Of a DNA stretch of 39,343 nucleotides, positions 1-7,178 are shown one piece after another (position 1 is the stretch's first letter; every line of letters starts with the position of its first letter). Location: positions 1-39,343 of the IMG/VR virus record IMGVR_UViG_3300036846_001161; one strand, given 5' to 3'. The stretch is from a virus. The position numbers and the translations under genes were made by a program. The notes beneath the pieces were generated by a model. The model was not told the origin of the DNA and did not search any database. It was given only the letters and a program-made list of their open reading frames with translations.

Positions 1-300
1 GAGCGTCTGCGCCCCGTAGGATCGCGCCTTAAGGACTTCCCGTATGCGCTTGACGACTATCTCGGCGGACAAGTTGATCCACTCACCCCTTATCAAGTGT
101 GCGCGGAAGTGGTCGAGGATCGCTCGTTCCAGGCCCATCGCATTGAAGCAGGGGAATGTGGCGTACAACCCCAGTTCCACCCAGTTGGCAACTTGCAGTC
201 CTATCAGGCGCTTAGTGGCATCCGTCGCCACCCCGACCTTGCACGGGATCAGTTCCTGGGTAGTGATGACGTAGAGCTTTCGCGGCCTGTACGACAACAA
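1..300 (-). CDS. GIY-YIG (T5orf172-like) nuclease, C-terminus cut by window edge
   Basis: This frame is open from a TTG at 300 to base 1, giving 100 codons with no stop; the C-terminus lies outside the window. The start is supported by a perfect AGGAGG (308-313 on the complement) seven bases upstream; a second TTG follows at once. Visible motifs are KLYVITT near the start, KVGVATDATKRLIGLQ in the middle, then LERAILDHF and RGEWINLS. This order (short GIY-like strand, KIG-like strand with RL..LQ, catalytic-Glu helix, RGEW) is that of the T5orf172/MUG113 branch of GIY-YIG endonucleases, common in phages. It runs divergently from the MoxR operon. The family call is by recognition of motifs; the target is unknown. 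Confidence 0.75.
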   Translation of the reverse strand, partial: MLSYRPRKLYVITTQELIPCKVGVATDATKRLIGLQVANWVELGLYATFPCFNAMGLERAILDHFRAHLIRGEWINLSAEIVVKRIREVLKARSYGAQTL

Positions 301-451
301 TGGGGCACCTCCTGTGCGACAGGTTGCACCATAGAGCAAACGGTCGCAGGCAAAAACTCAAGCCTGCGTCGATTTGCCGCACCCAGTTTTGCTCAACTTT
401 TGCCAAGTAACCAAGTAAACTACCAATCACTCGCTGAGAAGGAAAAACACC
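301..451. promoter_or_regulatory. Divergent intergenic region with hairpin and tandem 8-mers
   Basis: This 151-base gap separates the minus-strand GIY-YIG gene from the plus-strand MoxR gene, so it should hold divergent promoters, although no textbook -35/-10 pair stands out. It contains a perfect 7-bp stem (CGCAGGC 345-351 with GCCTGCG 362-368, ten-base A-rich loop). It also holds a tandem CCAAGTAA repeat (403-410, 411-418); the same 8-mer recurs at 9296-9303 just upstream of another gene. Confidence 0.4.
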
Positions 452-1486
452 ATGATCTTCAACCAGGTAGTCGATCACATCGCCAAGCTCTACATGGCTG
501 GCCTGCGCCAGACCACCTACCTCTCCGGCCCCCCCGGCATCGGCAAGTCGGCCTGTGCGAAGGCAGCCGCCGCTGCCATCCGCGAACAGGTGCCCGACTT
601 CGGGTTCCGCGCCATCCAGATGACGGTGGTGGACCCGCTCGACTTCGGCGGCCTCCCGGCCATCATCGACGGGGAAGCACGGCGCATAGCCTTCTCGGAC
701 CTCGTGCCCAAGACCGGCGCTGGCATCATCCTCTTCGACGACCTCCCCACCGCCCCCCCGCTGACCCAGGCGGCGGCCTATCGAACGGTCTACGAGCGGG
801 ACAACATCGGTGCCGACTGGATGATCGTCGGCACCGGCAACCGCGCCGAGGACCGCTCCGCCGTCCAACAGATGCCAAAGCCCCTCGTGTCGAAGATGGG
901 CTGGATCGAGTTCGAGCCCGACAGGGACGGCTGGACCCAGCACATGGCGGCGACCAACGGCTCTGTCCTCGTCCGCGCCTTCATGCAACACGCTCCCATG
1001 AACTTCGTGAACTTCAAGCCCGAGGTTCCCGGCCCCTTTGCCTGCCCCCGCACCTGGGAGGAAGCCTCAAAGGTCTGCAACGCCTACAGCCCCTCTCTTC
1101 CTCCCTTCGAGGCGATCAAGGGATGGGTGGGCGAGGGGCCGGCCACCGAGTTCGTCGCCTTCGCCAGCATGGCCTCCGAGCTTGTCTCCGTCGCCCAAAT
1201 CCTCGCCAATCCCGACACGGCGCGTGTCCCAACCAACCCCGGCGCGCTCTACGTGGTCACCACGGCCCTCTCCTCTGCGGCCACCAACAACAACTTCGAC
1301 CGCATCGTCCGTTACCTGGACCGCGTGGAGCCGGAGTTCGCGGTCTACACCGTCCGCTCCGCCCTCGCCGTCGATGCCGCCCGCCTCAAGGCCCTCCCTC
1401 CCCTGGAACAGAACCGCTACCAGCGGCTCCAGAAGAGCGGTGCTTTCATCCGGTTCTGCGCCAAGTTCCAAGACCTGCTCTCTTAA
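452..1486 (+). CDS. MoxR-like AAA+ ATPase
   Basis: 344 aa. Walker A GPPGIGKS is at residues 26-33, a Walker B-type IILFDD at 92-97, and a sensor-1-like strand ending in GTGN near 127. Together these place it in the MoxR branch of AAA+ ATPases, which act as chaperones that remodel metal-binding or VWA-domain partners. The gene starts at ATG with a weak GGA-type ribosome site (441). A DUF3150-like gene and a VWA/metallopeptidase gene follow, the usual company of MoxR ATPases in phages. Walker B ends in DD rather than DE, which may slow hydrolysis. The ATPase call is firm; the substrate is unknown. Confidence 0.85.
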   Translation: MIFNQVVDHIAKLYMAGLRQTTYLSGPPGIGKSACAKAAAAAIREQVPDFGFRAIQMTVVDPLDFGGLPAIIDGEARRIAFSDLVPKTGAGIILFDDLPTAPPLTQAAAYRTVYERDNIGADWMIVGTGNRAEDRSAVQQMPKPLVSKMGWIEFEPDRDGWTQHMAATNGSVLVRAFMQHAPMNFVNFKPEVPGPFACPRTWEEASKVCNAYSPSLPPFEAIKGWVGEGPATEFVAFASMASELVSVAQILANPDTARVPTNPGALYVVTTALSSAATNNNFDRIVRYLDRVEPEFAVYTVRSALAVDAARLKALPPLEQNRYQRLQKSGAFIRFCAKFQDLLS

Positions 1487-1500
1487 CACAGGAGGTAGCC

Positions 1501-2385
1501 ATGTCATTGCTCACAGAACGCGCCATGCTCGTCCGCCCCTCGATCTCCGTTTGGCGAGGGGAGGTCCTCGACCGCGCGGCCTCTAAGGACACCGCCGAGC
1601 GTCACAAGGCCGACCGTCATCAGGTCAAGACCACCAAGTACCTGATCGCCAAGGCGGCCGTCGATCCCATCCACACGGCGGCCAACGGGCTGCGCTCCTT
1701 CGTCCGCCATGAAACCCTGCCGTGGCGCTGGGATGGTGTCGGCCTCCTGCCGGTCGAGAACTTCTTCCCCTTCACCGAAGGCTGGCGTATCCGCCGGATG
1801 GAGTTCGAGGCCGCCGTCAACGCCCTCACCCTGCGTTGGTCCCAGCACGTTGCCAACGGCCAGCGCGCCCTGGGCGACCTCGCCCGCGAGTTCGACTACC
1901 CGACCCGCGAACAGGTCCAGGCCCGCTTCAGCGTCAACGTGGAGATGTTCCCGGTCCCCGATGCCGAGGACTTCCGCGCCGGCGTCGCCGAGGACGAGGC
2001 CGAGGCGATCCGCCTCACCCTGGTCGAACAGAACAACCAGGACATCCTCCGTATGCAGTCCTTCATGTGGCAGGAGATGACCGATGCCGTCACCCGCATC
2101 GTCGACCGCCTCTCCGAGTACGAGAAGGACGCCGACGGCAAGGTCATCAAGGGCCGCATCCACGACAGCCTGATCGGCAACCTCAGCGAACTGACCGACC
2201 GCCTGTCACGCTTGAACGTCACCAAGGACCCGGCCCTCGAAGCCATGCGGCAACAGTTGTCCACCAAGCTCTGCGGCTACACGCCGGACGACCTCAAGAA
2301 GGACGACTACCTTCGCGAGCAAGTGAAAGACGAGGCGGTCGACCTCCTCGACCAGCTCCGCTCTGTCCTCAACCCACAGGAGTAG
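1501..2385 (+). CDS. DUF3150-like protein, partner of the MoxR ATPase
   Basis: 294 aa. The ATG at 1501 is chosen because AGGAGG lies at 1491-1496; the frame stays open far upstream but that part overlaps the MoxR gene out of frame. The N-terminus (SVWRGEVLDRAASKD), a central LPW segment, a (FDYP) stretch and a helical C-terminus resemble DUF3150 proteins, which sit beside MoxR ATPases in many phages and have no proven function. The C-terminal half is rich in charged helices and may form a coiled coil. By position it could be an adaptor between the ATPase and the VWA protein; that is inference. Confidence 0.75.
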   Translation: MSLLTERAMLVRPSISVWRGEVLDRAASKDTAERHKADRHQVKTTKYLIAKAAVDPIHTAANGLRSFVRHETLPWRWDGVGLLPVENFFPFTEGWRIRRMEFEAAVNALTLRWSQHVANGQRALGDLAREFDYPTREQVQARFSVNVEMFPVPDAEDFRAGVAEDEAEAIRLTLVEQNNQDILRMQSFMWQEMTDAVTRIVDRLSEYEKDADGKVIKGRIHDSLIGNLSELTDRLSRLNVTKDPALEAMRQQLSTKLCGYTPDDLKKDDYLREQVKDEAVDLLDQLRSVLNPQE

Positions 2386-2391
2386 CCAGCC

Positions 2392-2943
2392 ATGGAAAGA
2401 GTCCACAAGACCCCTCTCACCGCCGCCGCTCGCAAGGACCTCCGCCTAACGCTTGTTGGCAAGGCCCGCCGCGAAGCCTGGGTCCCCCTCATGAACCAGG
2501 AAGACGCCCTGGCCCGTGCAGTCCTGGCCGAGAACTTCGGCCCCGACTGGCAGGAAAAGTTCGCCGCCGTCCCGGAGGGCTGGCTGCACACCCAGTGCCA
2601 TCTCTATACCCAGCTGCCCCATTGGGTGACGCTCCGCTTCCTGGAGCCGCTGCCGCTGCCCGCCACCGTCATGCACAAGGTGGCAGTGTCGGATGCCTTG
2701 GCCGACCGGATCACCGCACACACCGCCGTTCTCCAGAAGCACCACGCGGACCTGGAGGAGCTGGACCGCAAGCTGACGGCCACCCTCGGCTCCATCCGCT
2801 CTGTGGAAGCCCTCAAGACCTCGTGGCCGGAAGCCTACGACCTCCTCGACGAGAAGTGGAAGGGAGGCACCTACCCGTGCCCGGCCTTTCCTTTGGAAGC
2901 CACCCTCGCCCTCTACACCATGCTCACCCAGGGAGTTCGCTAG
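2392..2943 (+). CDS. Phage protein of unknown function, possibly Nmad5-like
   Basis: 183 aa. ATG at 2392 with AGGAG at 2378-2382. The N-terminus (LTAAARKDLRLTLVGKA, then a helix and a PEGWL segment) recalls phage proteins grouped as putative nucleotide-modification-associated domain 5, but the likeness is from memory and weak. The middle is helical with a heptad-like EELDRKL run; a late KWKGGTYPCP segment is distinctive. It lies between the DUF3150-like gene and a small secreted protein, six bases after the former stop, so it is in the same operon. No catalytic motif is evident. Confidence 0.6.
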   Translation: MERVHKTPLTAAARKDLRLTLVGKARREAWVPLMNQEDALARAVLAENFGPDWQEKFAAVPEGWLHTQCHLYTQLPHWVTLRFLEPLPLPATVMHKVAVSDALADRITAHTAVLQKHHADLEELDRKLTATLGSIRSVEALKTSWPEAYDLLDEKWKGGTYPCPAFPLEATLALYTMLTQGVR

Positions 2944-3105
2944 ATGAAGTACATCATCACAATACTGCTCGTCATCGCCTACACCACTCCGGCAAAGGCA
3001 ACGTGGGTCTGCCAGCGGGTTGGTAACACAACGGTCTGCTCCGACGCCATGAGCGGCCAGCGGCAGACATGCCAACGCATCGGCAACACCACCGTCTGCA
3101 ACTAG
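2944..3105 (+). CDS. Small secreted protein with duplicated CQR-GNTTVC motif
   Basis: 53 aa. The ATG follows the previous stop with no gap (TAG then ATG), implying translational coupling. Residues 1-18 form a short Sec-type signal peptide (hydrophobic core YIITILLVIAY, ending AKA before TW). The mature part is about 34 residues and consists of two copies of CQR(V/I)GNTTVC separated by a ten-residue linker, so it has four regularly spaced cysteines, likely two disulfides. The stop codon lies in the left arm of a palindromic element (3102-3126). I do not recognise the family; a periplasmic role is inferred. Confidence 0.6.
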   Translation: MKYIITILLVIAYTTPAKATWVCQRVGNTTVCSDAMSGQRQTCQRIGNTTVCN

Positions 3106-3126
3106 ACCTCGCTTCGCTCGGTCTAG
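3102..3126 (+). repeat. GNA-hairpin element 1
   Basis: Arms CTAGACC (3102-3108) and GGTCTAG (3120-3126) are perfectly complementary and flank the core TCGCTTCGCTC (complement GAGCGAAGCGA). The left arm contains the TAG stop (3103-3105) of the upstream gene. Confidence 0.8.
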
Positions 3127-3134
3127 GGGCGAAA

Positions 3135-3176
3135 TGCCGCGCGGCAAAGTGTCACATCGACCTTGGCCGCGCGGCC
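3135..3176. repeat. Twin 12-bp palindromes
   Basis: TGCCGCGCGGCA (3135-3146) and GGCCGCGCGGCC (3165-3176) are perfect 12-bp palindromes sharing the inner ten bases, with centres 30 bp apart (about three helical turns). They lie in the leader of the VWA gene and could be a paired operator; no protein is assigned. Confidence 0.5.
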
Positions 3177-3180
3177 TAAC

Positions 3181-3209
3181 ATACTGCGATTGCTGCTGGT
3201 TTTGTGCAG
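3181..3209 (+). repeat. 29-bp inverted repeat, copy A
   Basis: This 29-base stretch (ATACTGCGATTG...TTTTGTGCAG) reappears exactly, in reverse complement, at 13479-13507. Both copies are intergenic, both follow a GNA-hairpin element, and both precede a gene start. Copy A ends 13 bases before the ATG of the VWA gene. Confidence 0.85.
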
Positions 3210-3222
3210 GAAGGACCCTACC

Positions 3223-4443
3223 ATGAACCTCGATGAAGCCATTGCCATCGCCGACCGCCGCATCCGTCGCGCACGGTCCCACATGCTCACCACGCACGAC
3301 GCCAACGGGAAATGCACCTTCGCTTTCTGGGCGACGGCGGCCCTTCACCTACAGCTCAAGCCCATGCCCCACCTGTCCCAGATGGCCGCCGGCAACATCG
3401 GCACCGACGGCACCTACATCATCTACGACCCCCTGGTCTACTGCGACAAGGCCCAGGTCAGCGACAGCCAACTGATCGCTACCATCGCCCACGAAACCTC
3501 GCACTGCACCAAGGGCGACGGCTGGCGTCGTGGTTCCCGTGATCCCCTCGGCTGGAACATTGCCGCCGACATGCGGATCGACCCGGAGCTTATCTTCCAT
3601 GGCTTTGAGCCTCCCGACCACGGTTCGCCGGAGGCCAACGCCATCTTCCATAACCCTCAAAACAAGGGCAAGGCCGCAGAGCAACTCTACGAGGAGCATA
3701 AAACCAACCCACCCAAGCTCCCCCGCTGCGGCCTCGACGGCGACATCCACGACCCCACCGACCCGACCAGCGGAGCCGCTACCGCCCAAGAGAAGCGGGC
3801 GATCCTCGAAGACCTCGAACGGAAGTGGACGATCATCGCCCGTCAGGCCGCCGAGATCGCCAAGTCGCAGGGCCACTTGCCCGGCTCCTATGAGCACCTG
3901 GTGCGGCCGGTCAAGCCCCGCCTCAACCCGTGGGACCTGATCCGCTACTACGTCAGCATGTGCCGCAAGGACGACTACAGCTGGTCCCGGCCCAATCGCC
4001 GCGCCATCCACAGCAACCTCATCCTCCCCTCGCTCCACAGCCAGGGCATCGGTGAGATCGTCATCGGCATCGATACCAGCGGCTCCTGCCGCACCCTTGT
4101 CCCCCGCTTCCTCGGCTTCCTCTCCCTCATCCTCTCGGAGGTCAAGCCGGAGCGCACGATCTTCATCCAGTGCGACACCCGCGTCCACAACGTCACCGAA
4201 TACACACCGGACGACGAGTTGCCCCAGGAGGTTCCCGTCAAGGGCTACGGCGGCACCTCGATGCGGCCCATCTGGCAAGCGGTCCACGACGGCAACTACC
4301 AACCGCGCTGCGCCATCGTCCTTTCCGACATGGAGATGACCAAGGCCGACTTCGGCGACCCCCAGCCCTATCCAGTCTTGTGGATCAGCGGAGAGCGCGG
4401 CAGCGAAGCCCCCTGGGGGGAGAACGTCCAGCTGGGCGACTGA
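3223..4443 (+). CDS. VWA-domain protein with N-terminal metallopeptidase-like domain (DUF2201-type)
   Basis: 406 aa. ATG at 3223 is preceded by an AGGAAGGA ribosome site; an upstream ATG at 3163 would run through the intergenic repeats and is rejected. The N-terminal half carries HETSH at residues 90-94, a zinc-peptidase HExxH motif. The C-terminal half is a von Willebrand A fold with a MIDAS signature DTSGS (284-288), GGTS near 335 and an LSDME strand near 362. This architecture is that of DUF2201 proteins, which pair with MoxR ATPases, here encoded about 2 kb upstream. Together with the DUF3150-like gene it forms an ATPase/adaptor/VWA cassette of unknown phage function. Confidence 0.85.
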   Translation: MNLDEAIAIADRRIRRARSHMLTTHDANGKCTFAFWATAALHLQLKPMPHLSQMAAGNIGTDGTYIIYDPLVYCDKAQVSDSQLIATIAHETSHCTKGDGWRRGSRDPLGWNIAADMRIDPELIFHGFEPPDHGSPEANAIFHNPQNKGKAAEQLYEEHKTNPPKLPRCGLDGDIHDPTDPTSGAATAQEKRAILEDLERKWTIIARQAAEIAKSQGHLPGSYEHLVRPVKPRLNPWDLIRYYVSMCRKDDYSWSRPNRRAIHSNLILPSLHSQGIGEIVIGIDTSGSCRTLVPRFLGFLSLILSEVKPERTIFIQCDTRVHNVTEYTPDDELPQEVPVKGYGGTSMRPIWQAVHDGNYQPRCAIVLSDMEMTKADFGDPQPYPVLWISGERGSEAPWGENVQLGD

Positions 4444-4444
4444 C

Positions 4445-4681
4445 ATGGACCTCCCCAACGCTGCCGTCGATCTGTTCCTCATGCTGTGGGGCAGCAGTCC
4501 ACACCGGGCGATCCGGTGGGACTACCCCCACTCGTCGGAGTTCATCGCCCTGCACAAGGCCGGCCTCATCGAGAACACCGGCTTTGGCAGCGACGGCGGC
4601 AGGGCACCCGGCTACGGGTTGTATAAGCCTACCACCGCAGGCCGCGCCTACCTCCGTCTCAACAGTGGAGGCAAACGATGA
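4445..4681 (+). CDS. Small winged-helix-like protein
   Basis: 78 aa. It starts one base after the VWA stop and its own stop overlaps the next ATG, so it is within the operon. The pattern of a hydrophobic helix (VDLFLMLW), a helix around SSEFIALHKAGLIEN and an ending TTAGRAYLRL looks like a small wHTH domain with a terminal strand, as in many short phage DNA-binding proteins. There is no firm family match. Confidence 0.55.
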   Translation: MDLPNAAVDLFLMLWGSSPHRAIRWDYPHSSEFIALHKAGLIENTGFGSDGGRAPGYGLYKPTTAGRAYLRLNSGGKR

Positions 4682-5340
4682 AAGGCAGCCCCGGGCGCAA
4701 CGCCAGCACACCACGCCGCCGCCCCTCGTCCTACACCATCGAGCGGGTCTTCAAGGACGGCGCATACCACCACTTTGTCGACACCCAATGCAGCAAGTGC
4801 GGCAAGGACAGTCACTTCACCTGCCCCAACGAAGAACACCCCGGCAGGATCGCCCGCCACTTCCACGACCTCGGTTGGGACTTCGACCCCTACAAGCCAC
4901 GCTCCTGCATCTGCCCCGACTGTAAGAAGAAGCCCACTACACAGGTAGCCAGCGTCACAACCGTGGAGGAGAAGCTAATGGCAACCATCACCCCCCTAAC
5001 AACCATCACCCCCGCCCTGACCACTGCGGCAAAGGCCAGGGTCCGCCGCCTTCTTGACGAGCACTTTGATGACGAGGCGGGCCGTTACATCGAAGGCTAC
5101 TCCGACCAGCGCATCGGCCAGGAGGCCGATGTTCCTTGGGCCGCTGTCGCCGCCATGCGCGAGGCCGCCTACGGACCCCTCCGCGCCGATCCCCGGATCG
5201 ACCGGCTGGAGCAGACCCTGCTCGACCTCAAGACCCGCGTCTCCGGTGCCGTCGCCCAGATGGAGAAGGCCCAGGCAGATCTCAACCAGCGCATCCAAGA
5301 AGCCGAGAAGGTCCTCGCCACCATCAAGGCCAGCCAATGA
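4678..5340 (+). CDS. Zinc-ribbon / HTH / coiled-coil protein with probable internal start
   Basis: 220 aa. ATG overlaps the previous stop (ATGA). Residues 35-90 hold paired cysteines (CSKCG, then CP, then CICPDC), typical of a zinc ribbon. After residue 100 comes a separate-looking module: a helix-turn-helix-like stretch (QRIGQEADVPWAAVAAM) and a C-terminal coiled coil. The in-frame ATG at 4978 is preceded by a strong GGAGGAG, so a shorter 120-residue product is likely made too, or two genes have fused by loss of a stop. DNA binding is inferred. Confidence 0.6.
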   Translation: MKGSPGRNASTPRRRPSSYTIERVFKDGAYHHFVDTQCSKCGKDSHFTCPNEEHPGRIARHFHDLGWDFDPYKPRSCICPDCKKKPTTQVASVTTVEEKLMATITPLTTITPALTTAAKARVRRLLDEHFDDEAGRYIEGYSDQRIGQEADVPWAAVAAMREAAYGPLRADPRIDRLEQTLLDLKTRVSGAVAQMEKAQADLNQRIQEAEKVLATIKASQ

Positions 5341-5344
5341 AGGA

Positions 5345-5363
5345 CCCCTCGCTTTGCTCGGGG
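5345..5363 (+). repeat. GNA-hairpin element 2 (variant core)
   Basis: Arms CCCC (5345-5348) and GGGG (5360-5363) flank TCGCTTTGCTC, a core variant with loop AAA on the complement. A 9-bp direct repeat ATGAAGGAC (5337-5345 and 5372-5380) brackets it; the first copy includes the upstream stop and the second starts the next gene. Confidence 0.65.
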
Positions 5364-5371
5364 ACACGGCC

Positions 5372-5473
5372 ATGAAGGACTACCTCTGGGCCGCCGGCCT
5401 CGTCTTCTCCCTGATCGCCGCCGGCATCACCGTCGCCGCCATCAACTTCCTCTTCTATCATTGGATACACTAA
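5372..5473 (+). CDS. 33-aa single-pass membrane protein
   Basis: The ORF encodes 33 residues with one hydrophobic helix (about residues 5-27, YLWAAGLVFSLIAAGITVAA) and an aromatic C-terminus. Its stop overlaps the next ATG (TAATG), so translation is coupled. The ATG lies in the second copy of a 9-bp direct repeat. Similar tiny one-helix proteins are encoded at 7681-7782, 10040-10141 and 11921-12040. Function unknown; perhaps membrane-associated early proteins. Confidence 0.5.
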   Translation: MKDYLWAAGLVFSLIAAGITVAAINFLFYHWIH

Positions 5474-6393
5474 TGAAACTCAACCACACCAAACGGGTAG
5501 CCATCCTCAACGAGGTGCTCCGCATCCACAACATGCTCACGTCGAGCCGGCGTGACATAGACAGCTTTGCCACCTTCCGCCGCGAGCATCTGGACGAGAT
5601 GCTCGTCACCGTCGCCTCCCACCTGACCCCTCCACCCAAGCCCCGGCACCGGCTCTGGCAGGACCTCCGCTCTCAGGACCAGGAGCGCCTCATCAGGAAG
5701 CTTGCCCGCAAGGCCGACGGCTACACGACCCCCGTCAAGCTGCGGGACATGGGGATCGTGGGCAACGTCGAAGCGCTTCCCACCAACCAGATCATCGCGG
5801 CCCAACCCAACGCCCGGCCTTGGCGCAGCCGCTACGCTGCCTCCCCCACACCCCACCTGCCCAAGTACCTCGGCCGGGGCAGCCCCATCCTCCTGCCGGA
5901 GCGCACCCCCGCCGAGCGTGTGCAGGAGAGGCGGTACCAGCTCCTGCGAGACTTCCGCATCCGCATCACCCCTCGCCCCAAGGCGCAGGTCCTGCTGCCG
6001 GAGTTCGTCGCCGGCCTCCACCCCGACGATGTTTGCTGGGAAGAGGTCGAGAACAGCTCTCTTGACGCCGGCTCCTACTTCCGTGTCATCGCCGCCCGCG
6101 ACATCTGCCGGCTCAACAGGTACTTCGCCGGCCAGCATTCCCTCCTTGCCGGCAACCTCTACCTCGCGGACCCGGAGGTGAACACAGAGGTCTGGTACTG
6201 CGCCCGGCTCCACTTCCCCCGCAAGGGCCTCCCCACCCTCGACCGCTGTTACCTGGGCCGCACGGTCCTCCCGCGCACCAACCAGGTGGTGGTCACCCAG
6301 CCGTACAAGACCGGGACCGCCCCCTTCATCGCCGCCCGCGACACCTTCGCCGGCGCAATGTCGAGCATCCTCTACCAGGAGGAGAAGATATGA
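5473..6393 (+). CDS. Hypothetical phage protein, 306 aa
   Basis: The ATG at 5473 overlaps the stop of the preceding membrane peptide; a methionine four codons upstream would overlap that gene more. The first 60 residues are helical (NEVLRIHNMLTSSRRDID). The centre is proline- and arginine-rich (PPPKPRHRLWQDLRSQDQERL; RPWRSRY; TPHLPKYLG). The C-terminal part looks like a folded alpha/beta domain. The stop overlaps the next ATG. I recognise no family, and there is no signal peptide or membrane segment. Confidence 0.6.
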   Translation: MKLNHTKRVAILNEVLRIHNMLTSSRRDIDSFATFRREHLDEMLVTVASHLTPPPKPRHRLWQDLRSQDQERLIRKLARKADGYTTPVKLRDMGIVGNVEALPTNQIIAAQPNARPWRSRYAASPTPHLPKYLGRGSPILLPERTPAERVQERRYQLLRDFRIRITPRPKAQVLLPEFVAGLHPDDVCWEEVENSSLDAGSYFRVIAARDICRLNRYFAGQHSLLAGNLYLADPEVNTEVWYCARLHFPRKGLPTLDRCYLGRTVLPRTNQVVVTQPYKTGTAPFIAARDTFAGAMSSILYQEEKI

Positions 6394-6581
6394 AGACCCG
6401 CAACGTCGGCCCCGACTTCTCGGCCTTTCTCACCAAGGAACTGGGCCTCGGCTGCAAGGAGTGTGCATGGCGCTGGCGCGAGGATGGCTCCGTCGGCTGC
6501 GGGACCTGTGGCTCCGGCTACCCGCTCACTGCCGTCTACTACCTGCGGCGCATCTTCAAGCTGCTCCAGGAGGTCAGATGA
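6390..6581 (+). CDS. Small zinc-ribbon-like protein
   Basis: 63 aa. ATG at 6390 overlaps the previous stop (ATGA). Two CxxC pairs (CKEC and CGTC) about 14 residues apart suggest one zinc-bound knuckle, followed by a C-terminal helix (LRRIFKLLQEV). The TGA stop lies in the left arm of a GNA-hairpin element and overlaps the next ATG. It could be a small nucleic-acid or protein-binding factor; no family is recognised. Confidence 0.55.
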   Translation: MKTRNVGPDFSAFLTKELGLGCKECAWRWREDGSVGCGTCGSGYPLTAVYYLRRIFKLLQEVR

Positions 6582-6601
6582 CCTCGCTTCGCTCGGTCAT
6601 C
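6577..6601 (+). repeat. GNA-hairpin element 3
   Basis: Arms GATGACC (6577-6583) and GGTCATC (6595-6601) flank TCGCTTCGCTC. The left arm holds both the TGA of the upstream gene and the ATG of the next, so the hairpin would sequester a coupled stop/start. Confidence 0.8.
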
Positions 6602-6799
6602 AGCGGTCCCCTCACCTGGCCCCTGCGGCACGGCGACACGATGGTGGTCATGATCCTCCACGGCCCCACTGATGACCAGGGCGAGGCCGAGATCGCCGGT
6701 GCCTGCTACCACGCCCATTGGTGCGACCTACACATGCGGCTCGAACTGATCTTCTCTCCAGCCAACTTTAGCGAGGAGTCCCTCGATGCAGACTTCTAA
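6578..6799 (+). CDS. Small hypothetical protein with N-terminus encoded by a hairpin element
   Basis: 73 aa from ATG 6578, which has AGGAGG six bases upstream and overlaps the previous stop. The first eight codons are supplied by the palindromic element, so the original start may have been the ATG at 6642 and the N-terminus may be an acquired tag. The rest (MVVMILHGP..., then a Cys/His segment CYHAHWCDLH) looks like a small folded domain. The end overlaps the following gene by 14 bases. Function unknown. Confidence 0.5.
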   Translation: MTSLRSVISGPLTWPLRHGDTMVVMILHGPTDDQGEAEIAGACYHAHWCDLHMRLELIFSPANFSEESLDADF

Positions 6800-7178
6800 G
6801 CCCTTAACCGTCGGCCCCATGCTGCTCAACAAGGCCAAGTGGACCGGCCCCGATACGGTCACGATACCCCGGCCACGGGGCCGCCCGACGACGCCCGTGC
6901 GGCGTGACTGGCGTGAGTTCCCCATCGCCTACGCCGACCACCTCCGCGAGACACAGCGCACGCTGCCCCTCCAGCTAGGCCCCATGTCGTGGAACGATGC
7001 CCGCTTCGCCCAGCGCGAGCTGCGCTACTTCTTCCGCGCCCTCGCCGCCCGCCGCCACGACCCCGAGGCAAGCGTGTTGTATAGCCTATCTCAACGACTG
7101 CGCATCTCGTGCCCACGGGTGGATGGCAACCCCACCCAGCACTGGGTGGTCCTCAAGCTCAACCCCCTCACCCCATGA
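6786..7178 (+). CDS. Hypothetical phage protein, 130 aa
   Basis: ATG at 6786 has a GAGGAG site eight bases upstream. The N-terminus contains a basic, AT-hook-like stretch (PRPRGRPTTPVRR). The middle is a helix rich in Arg and aromatic residues (ARFAQRELRYFFRALAARR). The C-terminus forms a beta-like ending (QHWVVLKLN). The basic character suggests nucleic-acid binding. The stop overlaps the next ATG. Confidence 0.55.
   Translation: MQTSKPLTVGPMLLNKAKWTGPDTVTIPRPRGRPTTPVRRDWREFPIAYADHLRETQRTLPLQLGPMSWNDARFAQRELRYFFRALAARRHDPEASVLYSLSQRLRISCPRVDGNPTQHWVVLKLNPLTP

Noticed and set aside
97-1500. Long in-frame upstream extension of the DUF3150-like gene
   Set aside because: It runs out of frame across the MoxR gene and has shadow composition; AGGAGG before 1501 fixes the true start.
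1722-3026. Large plus-strand ORF overlapping three genes
   Set aside because: It is an Arg/Pro/His-rich shadow frame typical of GC-rich DNA and lies over well-supported genes.
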